From positions 186,001-250,000 of the forward strand of contig NZ_LQZQ01000001.1 in the NCBI RefSeq assembly GCF_001593005.1: a stretch of 64,000 bases of DNA. The letters run 5' to 3'. The stretch is from Roseivirga ehrenbergii (GTDB lineage: Bacteria > Bacteroidota > Bacteroidia > Cytophagales > Cyclobacteriaceae). The notes under the pieces were generated by a model. That model was not told where the DNA came from. It made no database searches and saw only the letters and a program-made list of their open reading frames with translations. The translations under genes and the position numbers were made by a program. This document shows, piece after piece, positions 8,776 to 17,894 of this stretch (the stretch's first letter is position 1; each line of letters starts with the position of its first letter).

Positions 8776-10844
8776 ATTCTTGAATAATAGCCATCGCGAT
8801 AGATGGAGTGCACTTTCAAATTTAGCGTTTCTGCCTGATTTGTGAGCTTATCGGCCAAGAACTTCCGATTTGATTTGTCGATGATTAATTCTTGAAACTC
8901 AAAATCCCCTTCTAAATCAGCTAGATCATAAACACTTTCATTTGAAAGAATGAGGTAATCTACCTCCACTGGCCTTTCAAATTCAACCTCGATTTTTTGA
9001 TTAAGTTTAAAAATTCGCTGGCCTTGAAAAACAATCAGCTGATGTCCATTCAAGTCTTCGATCGCTAATTCTAATTGATCTTCGGAAGGAAGAAGGCTGC
9101 TCCCTGCTAATTGTCTTTTAGGTTCTAAATGGAACTGAATTCGATCTAAATTTTGAGAGAATGAAGTATCGGCCACCAGCTTACTTTTGTTTCCTACCCT
9201 AAAATCCAAAACCGATTCTCCCGAAACATTCAACACACTGAACTCTGCATTTCTGTAACTACCCCAATGATTGACCTGACTAAACACAAACAACAGGCAA
9301 AAGCTCAATGCCCACATCAAGTATTTGAATTGCCTTTCTGTCAATAAAATGATAAGCATTATAATGACAGCATAAATCAGCCATGTTTCACCTGTAGTTA
9401 GATGAATGCCGTCTAGGGTGCTACCAGGAAGCCACCTTACCCAATGCACCAGCCAATTGACGATTCGAACAAAGGATTCTGTGAGCCAATTTATGGCTTC
9501 ACCCAAATATGGGATTCCACCCAAGGCCAGTACCGCCAAACCCATAATAAGCATGGCAAAAGCGGCAGGAATTACGAACAAATTGGAGAATAGAAAATAG
9601 CTCGGAAATTGATGAAAATACAAAATGCTCAAAGGGGCTGTTGCAATTTGAGCTGCTAAAGAAACACAACTAATTGCCCATATTTTATCAAGCCAATAAT
9701 TATGAATATCGAATAAGTTGTAAAACTTAGGTTGAAGGTATACGATACCAAAAACGGCCAAATAAGAAAGCTGGAAACCTACGCTCATGATCAAATAGGG
9801 ATTCCAACAAAGCAGCACAAAAGCCGAAGCAGCCAAGGTGTTATAAATGCTGCTGTTGGTATTTTTAGCTTTGGCAATGGCCACAAACGAGAACATTGTA
9901 ACAGCCCGAAGCACAGAAGGTGAAAGGCCAGTAATAAATGCGTAGCACCACAAAAGCACAATACTAATGATGGCCATCCACCAGCGTCTTTTCCAAGCAT
10001 TCAGTTTAAGCCGCTTAAAAATCAGGAGAATAATTCCGTAGATAATGCCCACATGCAAACCCGAAACGGCCAAAACATGCATGGCGCCAGCTGCTGAAAA
10101 TGAGGTTTGAAGCTCAGTATCCAGCTCATCTTTCACTCCCAAAGTAATGGCTAACAAAACTCCCCTGGCATCAGGGTCTGAAATTCTAGCTTTGAGTAAT
10201 TCGGCACATTGATTTCTAATTCGGATTGAAGCGGAAATCGGCCATTCCCACCAAGGAACATCATGGCCAAGCCATTGAAAACTCTCTCCAATAAATTGCT
10301 GATGGAAGATATTGTTATAAACTAAATAGTTCTTGAAGTTGAATTCACCCGGATTGGCTGGAGCTTCGGTAAGGTTTGGCGAACCTTTCACCAAAAGTAT
10401 ATCGCCATACTGAAGGTTTTCGCCCACCTCTTTACCTACATAAGCATTCACATAACCCGAAGCAGCTTGCCACTTTTCGGTAAATACATCGGTGACCTCA
10501 AGCCGAACATTGATCGAGTTGGCCTTCACGGCTGGCTCTTCATATATCACCGCCCGGTAAGCTTCAATCTCTTGGTTGAAGTGTAGCAAATGATCGGGTG
10601 AATTATCTAACCGATGTTCCTTCAACCTAAGAAAACCAGAACAAAAAAGGATGACCAAAGCAAAAACAGAGAGCACATACTGAAAGCGTTTGGAGTTGCG
10701 GAGCGCCAGAAAAACATAGACAATGAAAAGTGTAATAGGTAACCAAATCTTAATATCAATCCATTCATGACCATAATGGTAAACAACCACCCCAAGGATA
10801 AAGGCAGCAGAGAATCGAATAAATGGAAATGAATTAAAATTCAC
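8763..10844 (-). CDS. ComEC/Rec2 family competence (DNA uptake channel) protein
   Basis: A 693-residue polytopic membrane protein. It starts with two to three N-terminal membrane segments, then an OB-like extracytoplasmic domain with the DUF4131 pattern (about 90-200). The core competence domain follows (about 230-500), containing AVSGLHVGIIYGI and SPSVLRAVTMF. The tail is a soluble 180-residue region. In transformable bacteria ComEC forms the inner-membrane channel for single-stranded DNA. The tail does not show a recognisable metallo-beta-lactamase HxHxDH motif, which is usual in this phylum. The start is GTG at 10844; no ATG lies nearby. Confidence 0.85.
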   Translation of the reverse strand: MNFNSFPFIRFSAAFILGVVVYHYGHEWIDIKIWLPITLFIVYVFLALRNSKRFQYVLSVFALVILFCSGFLRLKEHRLDNSPDHLLHFNQEIEAYRAVIYEEPAVKANSINVRLEVTDVFTEKWQAASGYVNAYVGKEVGENLQYGDILLVKGSPNLTEAPANPGEFNFKNYLVYNNIFHQQFIGESFQWLGHDVPWWEWPISASIRIRNQCAELLKARISDPDARGVLLAITLGVKDELDTELQTSFSAAGAMHVLAVSGLHVGIIYGIILLIFKRLKLNAWKRRWWMAIISIVLLWCYAFITGLSPSVLRAVTMFSFVAIAKAKNTNSSIYNTLAASAFVLLCWNPYLIMSVGFQLSYLAVFGIVYLQPKFYNLFDIHNYWLDKIWAISCVSLAAQIATAPLSILYFHQFPSYFLFSNLFVIPAAFAMLIMGLAVLALGGIPYLGEAINWLTESFVRIVNWLVHWVRWLPGSTLDGIHLTTGETWLIYAVIIMLIILLTERQFKYLMWALSFCLLFVFSQVNHWGSYRNAEFSVLNVSGESVLDFRVGNKSKLVADTSFSQNLDRIQFHLEPKRQLAGSSLLPSEDQLELAIEDLNGHQLIVFQGQRIFKLNQKIEVEFERPVEVDYLILSNESVYDLADLEGDFEFQELIIDKSNRKFLADKLTNQAETLNLKVHSIYRDGYYSRIWKK

Positions 10845-10963
10845 ACAATTAAAATAAATATTTGGTTTATTATAATGAAGTAATTACTGAAAAATACTGA
10901 AGCCATTCATCCAAAGTAAAAAAAGCATAACACTAAAATTTACTTCTGCTCTTTTCCTATCTC

Positions 10964-10971
10964 TAAATTTG
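10964..10971 (+). promoter_or_regulatory. -7 element TAAATTTG upstream of the Crp/Fnr gene
   Basis: TAAATTTG fits TAnnTTTG exactly and lies 22 bases before the ATG at 10994. No convincing TTG was found at the -33 position, which would suit an activated or regulated promoter. Confidence 0.5.
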
Positions 10972-10993
10972 ACCCAACTCAACAGCCTAAACT

Positions 10994-11593
10994 ATGAACT
11001 TGATCGAGCTTCTGCGTTCGTCTAATGCTTATCCATTAGATAGATTGATAAAGGAAATCTATGTTGCTAAGGATCAACAGATTTACCAACCTGGCCAACA
11101 AACCAATTCTATTTATGAGATTGTATCTGGTGCCGTAAAATTGGGCAGTTACGGAAGCCAAGGGCAAGATATTACATATGATATCCTCAGCGCGCCCGAC
11201 ACCTTTGGTAATTTGAAATACCTAAACGGACAGTTTTTTGAATTTGCCAAGACAATCATTCCTTGCCATTTACGCGTTTATCCTCTCGATTTTTTCAAAC
11301 AAATTATTGTTGAAGACTCCGCTGTTTCCGAGTGGTTCAACAAAAATGCAGTAAGGCGATGGAGTATTGCTGAAGCGCGTTTATTCAGTATTCGGTCGGC
11401 CAATAGTATTGAACGACTGCAAGTAATTTACAATGATTTTGACAGAGAGGTTTTAGATTCAGAAAAGAAAAAACACCACCTCTTCTCATTACTCACCAAA
11501 CAGGAAATCGGTGATTTGACAGGTATGACACGCCAAACCGTAAGTCAGATCATTAAAAAGTTAAAACCTACTAGGTTAAAGAAAACTGCATAA
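10994..11593 (+). CDS. Crp/Fnr family transcriptional regulator
   Basis: A 199-residue DNA-binding regulator. The N-terminal part (about 15-115) is a cyclic-nucleotide-binding-like beta roll with the IYQPGQQTNSIYEIVSGAVKL pattern. The C-terminal part (about 145-195) is a Crp-type winged helix with recognition helix LTGMTRQTVSQIIKKLK. There are no cysteines arranged as in Fnr, so an Fe-S oxygen sensor is unlikely; the ligand is unknown. It is transcribed divergently from comEC across a 149-base gap, but a regulatory link to comEC is only positional. Confidence 0.85.
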   Translation: MNLIELLRSSNAYPLDRLIKEIYVAKDQQIYQPGQQTNSIYEIVSGAVKLGSYGSQGQDITYDILSAPDTFGNLKYLNGQFFEFAKTIIPCHLRVYPLDFFKQIIVEDSAVSEWFNKNAVRRWSIAEARLFSIRSANSIERLQVIYNDFDREVLDSEKKKHHLFSLLTKQEIGDLTGMTRQTVSQIIKKLKPTRLKKTA

Positions 11594-11610
11594 CGTATTA
11601 TTTGTATCGT

Positions 11611-11637
11611 AAAAAAGGGGATCGTATCGACCCCCTT
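11611..11637 (-). terminator. rho-independent terminator after the phosphodiesterase gene
   Basis: Hairpin with arms AAGGGG-A-TCG and CGA-C-CCCCTT around a TAT loop (one A/C mismatch). On the minus strand it is followed by a run of six T. It lies 46 bases past the phosphodiesterase stop and also past the convergent Crp stop. Confidence 0.7.
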
Positions 11638-11682
11638 CCTACTGCAGCATTTCCAATTAGCAAAACAAACAAACCAAAAGAC

Positions 11683-13023
11683 TTATTTCTTTTCGAGAAT
11701 ACCTGGAAACAGAACCCCGTCAGGTGCTGTAAAATCTAGCCCTAATAAAGCTGCGATTACAGGGGCAACATCTTCCAAGCCCATTTTGTGTACGAGTTTA
11801 CCTTTAGTAATACCTGCTCCCCAAGCTACAAAACCAGTTTCAATTTGTTTGAAGTCAGGGAAATATCCGTGCGTTCCGCCTGAACCTCTTTTCAAATCAT
11901 CTCCAGAAGCTGAACCTGACATCGCCACGCCTGGTATTGGTGCTATGGCCAAAAGCGCATTTGGATCGGCAGCTACTTGAGCCAATTCTTCTTTCGACAC
12001 TACTCTAAAAAGCTTTTTAGTTTTCTCCGGTAGATCATTTAAAATCTGCTTTACCTGATTTAAGGTTTTAGTGTCCTTAGGGTCTTTCAACATTAAAAAA
12101 GCAGCTGCGCCAGAAGTGTGAAAAGCAGCTTTCCAATTTCCTCGATCTTGGGCAGCAGACATTAAGCCTGCATTTGCCAACCAAACATTAGGGCTCAAAA
12201 GTGAATGTACATCCACAAAACCATGATCCCCTGAGATGATAAAAGTAGTTTTATCAAGAATTCCAGCTCTTTCTGCAGCCTCCTTGATTTTGCCAATCGC
12301 CCTGTCGGCTGCGGCTACAGCAAAAGGCACCAATTCACCGTCTCTTCCGCCTTGGTGCTGAAAATGATCGGTACCAATTAAGTGTAATGCGATAAAATTT
12401 GGCTTGTGCTTTTCTAACACATAAGCAGCCATTTCTCCTGTTCTATCTTCTCTATTAAAAAACTCACCATTAAATGTAGTGTTGCTCATTTTTCCTAAAA
12501 CCTCTCTTTCAAGTTCTTCGAAAAAGCCATTAGGAATGTCCTTATCGCGCATCGGCTCAATACGATCTGTTCCTTCTTTCAAGTACCAATACTCAGGAAT
12601 ATTATAATCGATAGGCGCATCTACTGAAACAGGCCAAATAAAGGCTGCCGATTTCATTCCTTTTGCTCGAACTGCGTCCCAAAGGGTTGGTACTTTGATT
12701 TCGTTCTCATACCAATACCAAGCACCCGTTTGACCCTTTTCTTCAAATGGGGAATTATAGTAAATACCATGACGGGCTGGCTTTGCTCCTGTAATTAAAG
12801 TCGTGTGAGACGGGTAGGTTACCGAAGGATAAACACCACGAACGCCTTCCGCTTTTGTTCCGTGTTCGGCCATCCATTTCATGTTTGGCGCAGGCCATTT
12901 AGGCTCCATATAGAAATCGGGGCGAAACCCGTCAATTGAGATCAAAACTACATGTTCTGATTGTTGTGCTTTTAGACATAAACCTAAAAGCATCACTAAT
13001 ACTAATACTGTATATTTTCTCAT
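11683..13023 (-). CDS. exported alkaline-phosphatase-superfamily phosphodiesterase (ENPP-like)
   Basis: A 446-residue protein with a signal peptide (MRKYTVLVLVMLLGLCLKAQ), so periplasmic or secreted. It belongs to the type I phosphodiesterase/nucleotide pyrophosphatase family: metal ligand Asp31 in ISIDGFRPD, probable nucleophile Thr69 in YPSVTYPSHTTLITG, then GTDHFQHQG and GDHGF supplying the second-zinc ligands, and GTHGY near the end. It likely cleaves phosphodiesters from nucleotides or lipid head groups outside the cell. It lies 79 bases downstream of the TonB-dependent receptor gene, an arrangement that suggests paired substrate processing and uptake. Substrate unknown. Confidence 0.85.
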   Translation of the reverse strand: MRKYTVLVLVMLLGLCLKAQQSEHVVLISIDGFRPDFYMEPKWPAPNMKWMAEHGTKAEGVRGVYPSVTYPSHTTLITGAKPARHGIYYNSPFEEKGQTGAWYWYENEIKVPTLWDAVRAKGMKSAAFIWPVSVDAPIDYNIPEYWYLKEGTDRIEPMRDKDIPNGFFEELEREVLGKMSNTTFNGEFFNREDRTGEMAAYVLEKHKPNFIALHLIGTDHFQHQGGRDGELVPFAVAAADRAIGKIKEAAERAGILDKTTFIISGDHGFVDVHSLLSPNVWLANAGLMSAAQDRGNWKAAFHTSGAAAFLMLKDPKDTKTLNQVKQILNDLPEKTKKLFRVVSKEELAQVAADPNALLAIAPIPGVAMSGSASGDDLKRGSGGTHGYFPDFKQIETGFVAWGAGITKGKLVHKMGLEDVAPVIAALLGLDFTAPDGVLFPGILEKK

Positions 13024-13044
13024 GTTATATCTATTTAAAAGTAA

Positions 13045-13070
13045 GGAGCAGGCGCTTTCGCCCCCACTCC
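13045..13070 (-). other. hairpin between the TonB receptor and phosphodiesterase genes
   Basis: A GC-rich stem (GGAG/CTCC and GGCG/CGCC around a short loop) sits in the 79-base gap. On the minus strand only a weak T-rich stretch follows, so it could be a partial terminator or mRNA-stabilising stem that sets the receptor-to-enzyme ratio. Confidence 0.4.
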
Positions 13071-13102
13071 TAGCACTATAATCTATCTATTTTGAAAAAC
13101 CA

Positions 13103-16100
13103 TTATTGGCCGAAAGTATAACGCAAACCAAGTTGAACTCTCCACGGTGTTCCATTGATTGGCTCATTACCAGCACCAGTTTGCACTGAGTAATCATAAG
13201 ACTTGGCTACTTGATCAAAGCCTGTAATTCTCATCAACTCTAAGTTTCTGCTATATTCGTGACCGTTACCTTTTGAGCTATCTAAGAAGTTTGCAAAATT
13301 GAATAGGTCGGCAGAAAGTTCTAAACCATGACCGTTCGTTAACTTAATCTTCTTCAACAAACGAAGATCGATGTTGGCGTAGAAACCGTTTACACCACCA
13401 TTTCTTTCTGCAAAACGACCGAAGTTATCTTGCAAGTAATCTTTGAAATTCTGAGACACTTCTGGATTATTCAAAATATCCATATAACCATCTTTAATGG
13501 CTTGCGGTGTATTTGAATCATTCGGATCGAAGATGTAGGCCTGATCGTTTGAAAGGTTGAAATCACCGTTCGCACTTCTATTGTTGTTATCCACCACAAA
13601 GTTGAAAGGACTTCCGCCTGAACCCGTTATGGTAGCTCCTAAAACGAAACCGTAGAAAGAAGGCGAAGCAGTGTTCACTACAAATTTCGAACGGAAGTTG
13701 TTGTCAGAATAACCGTAGTTCAAATCTCTAGGATCGCCAGTAACTGGCAAGAAAGTAGAAGTATTGGCCACACAGCAGTTGTATGAAGAGTTGTCTTTGG
13801 TACTATTTCTTGTGTATGAAATATTAAAGTATCCATCTTTTCCTACCTGAGCAGAACCAGAAATAATAATCGCATGCTGCTTTACTTCACCGTCAGATTC
13901 TAACACCAAAGCTCTACCTACTTGATTCGAAATTCTACTATTCGTCCAATCGGTAATACCGCTTGCACTGATGGTGTTTGCTGGTACAAATACTTCTCTG
14001 CCTTCATTGGTCACAAAGAATGGATCTTTCACCAAATTGGCTTCCTGATAAACGTAGTTGTTGGTGGTTTTACTTGCCAAATAGTTTACAGAAACAGAGT
14101 ATTTGTCACCAAAGTAGTGTGTATAATCAATATTGAATTTAGCCGTAGTTGGCACTTCAAAGTTGTTACCTACTGCGTTAATGGTGCTGAATGGTACTTG
14201 ACCCGCAGGTACTCCTGGCACTGTGCTTGGGTCATTTCTATAGGCGTTGAAATCAGGTGTTGGAACATCAGCACCCGTTACATCAATTGCACCAAGCAGA
14301 GTTCCTGAGTTTTGAATATTGTTTACCTGAGCATAGTAATGTGGCTGAGAGTTGAAAATTCCACCACCTAATTTAATGATGTCTGAATCTTTACCTCCAA
14401 TGTTCCAAATCCCTTGTAGTCTTGGCTGGATATTGTCTAAATCTTGCGGACGATTGTCTGTTCTAATTCCTAGCTCATTGAATACCGTTTGATTGAATTC
14501 AGCAGCCTCAGTAAAGATTGTACCGTCCCATCTTACACCGGCAATCACTTCAAAATCCGGATGTAATGTAAATTCTGCTTGCGCGAAAAGAGACAAATCC
14601 AATACGGTTTGTTTTACAATTGGCAAACCTTGCAATGGCACTTCTCTAGCATAACGACTTGGTGTTAAATTCTCAAAATCATCAAGTGAATCAAAAAAGA
14701 AACGACCGTTTTGCTCATTTGAAAGTAAGGTCTCTAAATAGGTAATCATGTTGTCTGTTCCGAAAGTGAAATTCACATTTCCTCTTGACAAATAAGCCGT
14801 ATTGGTGAACTGAATCATGTTCTCCAAGTTAGTTTCAGGAGAATAACGCTGACCACCCAACTGAACAGTTCTACTGGCCGAAGATCCATTCGGAAGTGTA
14901 GATTGAACGTTTACAATTGCCCTTGGAATGTTTGAAGAAGGTAACAGAGCGCTTGGGTTATAAGACCTTTCAGCATGTTGATACTGCAATTTAAACTCAT
15001 TTGTGAAGTTAGGATTAAAAGCCGATCGCAATGAAACGCCCAAAGTGTTTTCCATTGCCTCGAAATCTGAGTAACTCTCTGCCAGTTCAAAACTAGAGTT
15101 ATCGCTGGTACCAAACGGATTCGTGTACTTGTTGTAGTTATTTCTGATTGTCAATCTGTGAATATCATTCAGCTGCCAATCGACACGAGCAAAAAAAGTT
15201 CTAGCCTCAGATTTTCTCTCAAACTGACCAACTTGTTGGTCGTTACTAACACCGTACTTTGCTCTTGCAATTTGAAGGTAGCGATCCAAATTAGCTTTGG
15301 TCAAGCCCAATCTGTTCTCGTCATCAGCAGTTTGAATATCTGCTATAAAAAGTGGATCGGTAGCATCCTGCTGCTCATACACCGCAAAAAAGTGAACTTT
15401 ATCTTTAATGATTGGCCCACCTAAACTCATACCGTATTGTGTATTATTAAAATCAGCAGTTCTTGGGTTTTCTCTAATGTCTAGATCGTTTTGAAGCTTA
15501 TCGTTTCTGTGATAAACAAAAGCACTTCCTTGCAAATTATTCGTACCTGATTTGGTTACTGCCTTTACCGCACCACCGCCTTGACGGCCTTGCGTTACAT
15601 CATAATCATTTGTAGAAATTTCAAAAGTTCTAATTGCCTCTTGAGAAATAGTATATGGCCCCCTGCCAATTTCTCCAGCTGTCAATGTATTTCTAGCGTT
15701 CAAACCATCAATCGTAACATTTGTTGAAGTACTTCTTTGGCCACCCAAATTCAAACTTCCTCCACCTTGCAATGGAGACAAACTCACTAAACGAGTAAAG
15801 TTTCTTCCTTCAGAAGGTAAGTTTTGAATTTGCTGCGTGCTTACAATAGTTGCCTCCCCTTGCCTATCGATAGAGGAGCGAATTTGATCACCAGTTACTA
15901 CAATGGTTTCCATTTCTGTAACTGCCTCAGATAATTCAAAGTTGAGTTTTAACTGGTCGCCTTGGTTTACCATAAAACCTTCCTTCTTTTTTGAACCATA
16001 ACCCACAAAAGAAGCGGTGATCTCGTAAGGACCACCTAATGGCACCTGAATAAAACGATATTCACCATTAGCATTAGTTATTGTTCCAGTTTGAAAACCG

Positions 16101-16285
16101 GTAGCTGTATTCTTCACAAGAATGGTGGCACTTGGTAAAGTACTACCATCTGTAGCTGTGATAACGCCCTGAATTGTAGCATCAGTTGCTTGTGCAAGGG
16201 ATTGAAAGACCATGCAGGTCATCAATAGTAAGGCTATCCCCAGTTGCCTACTATTGGTTTTGATTAGGTAGAATTTAAGTCTCAT
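13103..16285 (-). CDS. TonB-dependent receptor with N-terminal carboxypeptidase-regulatory-like domain
   Basis: A 1060-residue outer-membrane active transporter. It has a signal peptide ending near LAQA (about residue 32). A CarboxypepD-regulatory-like domain follows (about 35-125; IQGVITATDGSTLPSATILVKN). Then come the plug (about 130-240; LPSEGRNFTRLVSLSPL and VTIDGLNARNT) and a long beta barrel ending in RVQLGLRYTFGQ, with Phe near the C-terminus as expected for BAM substrates. It resembles the large receptors lacking a SusD partner; no susD is adjacent. The transported substrate is unknown, but the downstream phosphodiesterase hints at a phosphorylated compound. Confidence 0.9.
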   Translation of the reverse strand: MRLKFYLIKTNSRQLGIALLLMTCMVFQSLAQATDATIQGVITATDGSTLPSATILVKNTATGFQTGTITNANGEYRFIQVPLGGPYEITASFVGYGSKKKEGFMVNQGDQLKLNFELSEAVTEMETIVVTGDQIRSSIDRQGEATIVSTQQIQNLPSEGRNFTRLVSLSPLQGGGSLNLGGQRSTSTNVTIDGLNARNTLTAGEIGRGPYTISQEAIRTFEISTNDYDVTQGRQGGGAVKAVTKSGTNNLQGSAFVYHRNDKLQNDLDIRENPRTADFNNTQYGMSLGGPIIKDKVHFFAVYEQQDATDPLFIADIQTADDENRLGLTKANLDRYLQIARAKYGVSNDQQVGQFERKSEARTFFARVDWQLNDIHRLTIRNNYNKYTNPFGTSDNSSFELAESYSDFEAMENTLGVSLRSAFNPNFTNEFKLQYQHAERSYNPSALLPSSNIPRAIVNVQSTLPNGSSASRTVQLGGQRYSPETNLENMIQFTNTAYLSRGNVNFTFGTDNMITYLETLLSNEQNGRFFFDSLDDFENLTPSRYAREVPLQGLPIVKQTVLDLSLFAQAEFTLHPDFEVIAGVRWDGTIFTEAAEFNQTVFNELGIRTDNRPQDLDNIQPRLQGIWNIGGKDSDIIKLGGGIFNSQPHYYAQVNNIQNSGTLLGAIDVTGADVPTPDFNAYRNDPSTVPGVPAGQVPFSTINAVGNNFEVPTTAKFNIDYTHYFGDKYSVSVNYLASKTTNNYVYQEANLVKDPFFVTNEGREVFVPANTISASGITDWTNSRISNQVGRALVLESDGEVKQHAIIISGSAQVGKDGYFNISYTRNSTKDNSSYNCCVANTSTFLPVTGDPRDLNYGYSDNNFRSKFVVNTASPSFYGFVLGATITGSGGSPFNFVVDNNNRSANGDFNLSNDQAYIFDPNDSNTPQAIKDGYMDILNNPEVSQNFKDYLQDNFGRFAERNGGVNGFYANIDLRLLKKIKLTNGHGLELSADLFNFANFLDSSKGNGHEYSRNLELMRITGFDQVAKSYDYSVQTGAGNEPINGTPWRVQLGLRYTFGQ

Positions 16286-16301
16286 AGTGATGTTTTTTGC
16301 A

Positions 16302-16330
16302 CAAAACTATGGCTACCATTCTCGGGCAAA
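16302..16330 (-). promoter_or_regulatory. promoter of the TonB-dependent receptor
   Basis: On the minus strand: TTTG, 17 bases, TAGTTTTG, ending 16 bases before the ATG at 16285. Both elements match the Bacteroidota consensus exactly. Confidence 0.7.
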
Positions 16331-16422
16331 TGTTAGATTTTAACATCTGCAAAAAGATTAACAATACCCTAACCATTTGGCAGGGTAGCATTACATTTTC
16401 TTAATATTAGGGAAACAGAAAA

Positions 16423-16857
16423 CTAAAGAGTTTTCTGCATTTCGAAGTGTTCTATACCCGCCTCAATAAATTTTTCACCCACTTTCGTAAAACCATATTT
16501 ACTGTATAATGGCATGGCAGTGAGCTGGGCATGTAGGTAAATTAATGTACCAGGCTGAGCTACATTATTTTCAACATCGGCTAAAACAATTTGAACCAAA
16601 CGTTTCCCTACTCCTTTACCTCTGTATTCTTCATACACCGCAAAACGCTCTAGTTTCACGCCTTTTTTTGTCGTTCGGTAACGGGATGTACCTGCTGGTT
16701 CACCTTGATAATAAGCAATAAAGTGCGTGGATTCCGGATCAAATTCATCGAATTCCTCCTCGCGATCGCAAAGTTGCTCTTCAATAAACACTTTTTCACG
16801 GACGGCAAAAGCTAAGTCAAGCTCTTCCTTATTCTCCACTTTTTTTACTCTTATCAT
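16423..16857 (-). CDS. GNAT family N-acetyltransferase
   Basis: A 144-residue acetyl-CoA-dependent acyltransferase of the ElaA/YjcF-like type. The acetyl-CoA pyrophosphate loop is RGKGVGKR (residues 79-86), preceded by the strand LERFAVYEEY and followed by IYLHAQLTAMPLYSKYGF, typical of the family's C-terminal half. Its start overlaps the end of phoH by 29 bases, so the two are translated from one message. Acceptor substrate unknown. Confidence 0.85.
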   Translation of the reverse strand: MIRVKKVENKEELDLAFAVREKVFIEEQLCDREEEFDEFDPESTHFIAYYQGEPAGTSRYRTTKKGVKLERFAVYEEYRGKGVGKRLVQIVLADVENNVAQPGTLIYLHAQLTAMPLYSKYGFTKVGEKFIEAGIEHFEMQKTL

Positions 16858-17800
16858 TTTGTTCTTGATGTTTATCGTAAGCCGAAATTATTTCTTTTAC
16901 CAATTTATGGCGCACCACATCCTTGGCATCTAAATCTACTCTTGCTATTCCTTTAACGCCACTCAAAATTTTAAGTGACTCTCCCAAACCTGATTTTTGA
17001 TTTCGAGGCAAATCGATTTGAGAAATATCTCCTGTAACAATCACCTTCGAGTTTGGTCCCATACGCGTCAGAAACATTTTCATTTGCATGGCCGTGGTGT
17101 TCTGAGCTTCATCTAAAAGAATAAATGCATGATTCAGCGTTCTGCCTCGCATATAGGCCAAAGGTGCTATCTCTATAACTCTATTCTCCTGATAAAATTT
17201 CAGTTTTTCTGAAGGAATCATTTCATCAAGTGCGTCATAAATCGGCCTTAAATAAGGGTCAATCTTTTCTTTAAGGTCTCCCGGAAGGAAGCCCAAGTTT
17301 TCACCTGCCTCTACTGCCGGACGCGTAATGATGATTTTCTTAACCTCTTTATTTTTTAAGGCTTGTACTGCCATGGCTACAGAAATGTAGGTTTTACCTG
17401 TTCCAGCTGGCCCCACAGCAAAAACCAAATCGTTTTCTTCAACCGCTTTTACTAATGCTTTTTGATTGGCTGTTTTTGGTTTAATGGTATTTCCTCGGTT
17501 ACCATACACCAAAACGCCATCATCACCTTGGCCATTAATATATTCAGCTTCACTTTTGATGTACGATTTCACATTATCATGCGTCACCTTACCATACTTA
17601 TGATAATGCTGTACCAAGGAGTTCAGAATATCGTTGATTTGGATAATTTCCGAGGCATTTCCTTGAATGAGAATCTCGTTGCCCCTTGATACAATCTTGC
17701 TTTTAGGAAAAGCAGAGGCCACTTCTTTGATATTCTCATTTGCCACGCCCAAAAAGTCGACCATGGCTATGTTTTCGAGTATAATTAATTTTTCTACCAA
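16829..17800 (-). CDS. PhoH family ATPase (TTG start)
   Basis: A 323-residue cytosolic P-loop ATPase. An N-terminal KH-like segment (about 1-75) is followed by the PhoH domain with Walker A GPAGTGKT (130-137), EAGENLGFLPGDLKEK, Walker B ILLDEAQNTT, and GDISQIDLP. PhoH proteins are thought to act in RNA metabolism or stress. The only start upstream of the conserved N-terminal region (VEKLIILENI) is TTG at 17800: an in-frame stop lies 7 codons upstream with no ATG or GTG in between. Starting at the next ATG (residue 13) would remove family sequence, so TTG is favoured. A -7 element on the minus strand lies at 17863-17870. Confidence 0.9.
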   Translation of the reverse strand: MVEKLIILENIAMVDFLGVANENIKEVASAFPKSKIVSRGNEILIQGNASEIIQINDILNSLVQHYHKYGKVTHDNVKSYIKSEAEYINGQGDDGVLVYGNRGNTIKPKTANQKALVKAVEENDLVFAVGPAGTGKTYISVAMAVQALKNKEVKKIIITRPAVEAGENLGFLPGDLKEKIDPYLRPIYDALDEMIPSEKLKFYQENRVIEIAPLAYMRGRTLNHAFILLDEAQNTTAMQMKMFLTRMGPNSKVIVTGDISQIDLPRNQKSGLGESLKILSGVKGIARVDLDAKDVVRHKLVKEIISAYDKHQEQNDKSKKSGE

Positions 17801-17823
17801 ACGCTTAACTATGTTTTATTTGA

Positions 17824-17855
17824 TTGATTTAGCCTCAAAATTTTCGATACTTTTG
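17824..17855 (+). promoter_or_regulatory. promoter of the SAM hydroxide adenosyltransferase operon
   Basis: TTG, 21 bases, TACTTTTG, matching the Bacteroidota consensus, 39 bases before the ATG at 17895. It interleaves with the divergent phoH promoter. Confidence 0.6.
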
Positions 17856-17862
17856 CTATTCA

Positions 17863-17870
17863 CAAACTTA
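17863..17870 (-). promoter_or_regulatory. -7 element TAAGTTTG of phoH
   Basis: Exact TAnnTTTG match on the minus strand, 62 bases before the proposed phoH TTG start. No clear TTG element at -33. Confidence 0.45.
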
Positions 17871-17894
17871 GAAATTTTAACCGAATAGTCTTTT

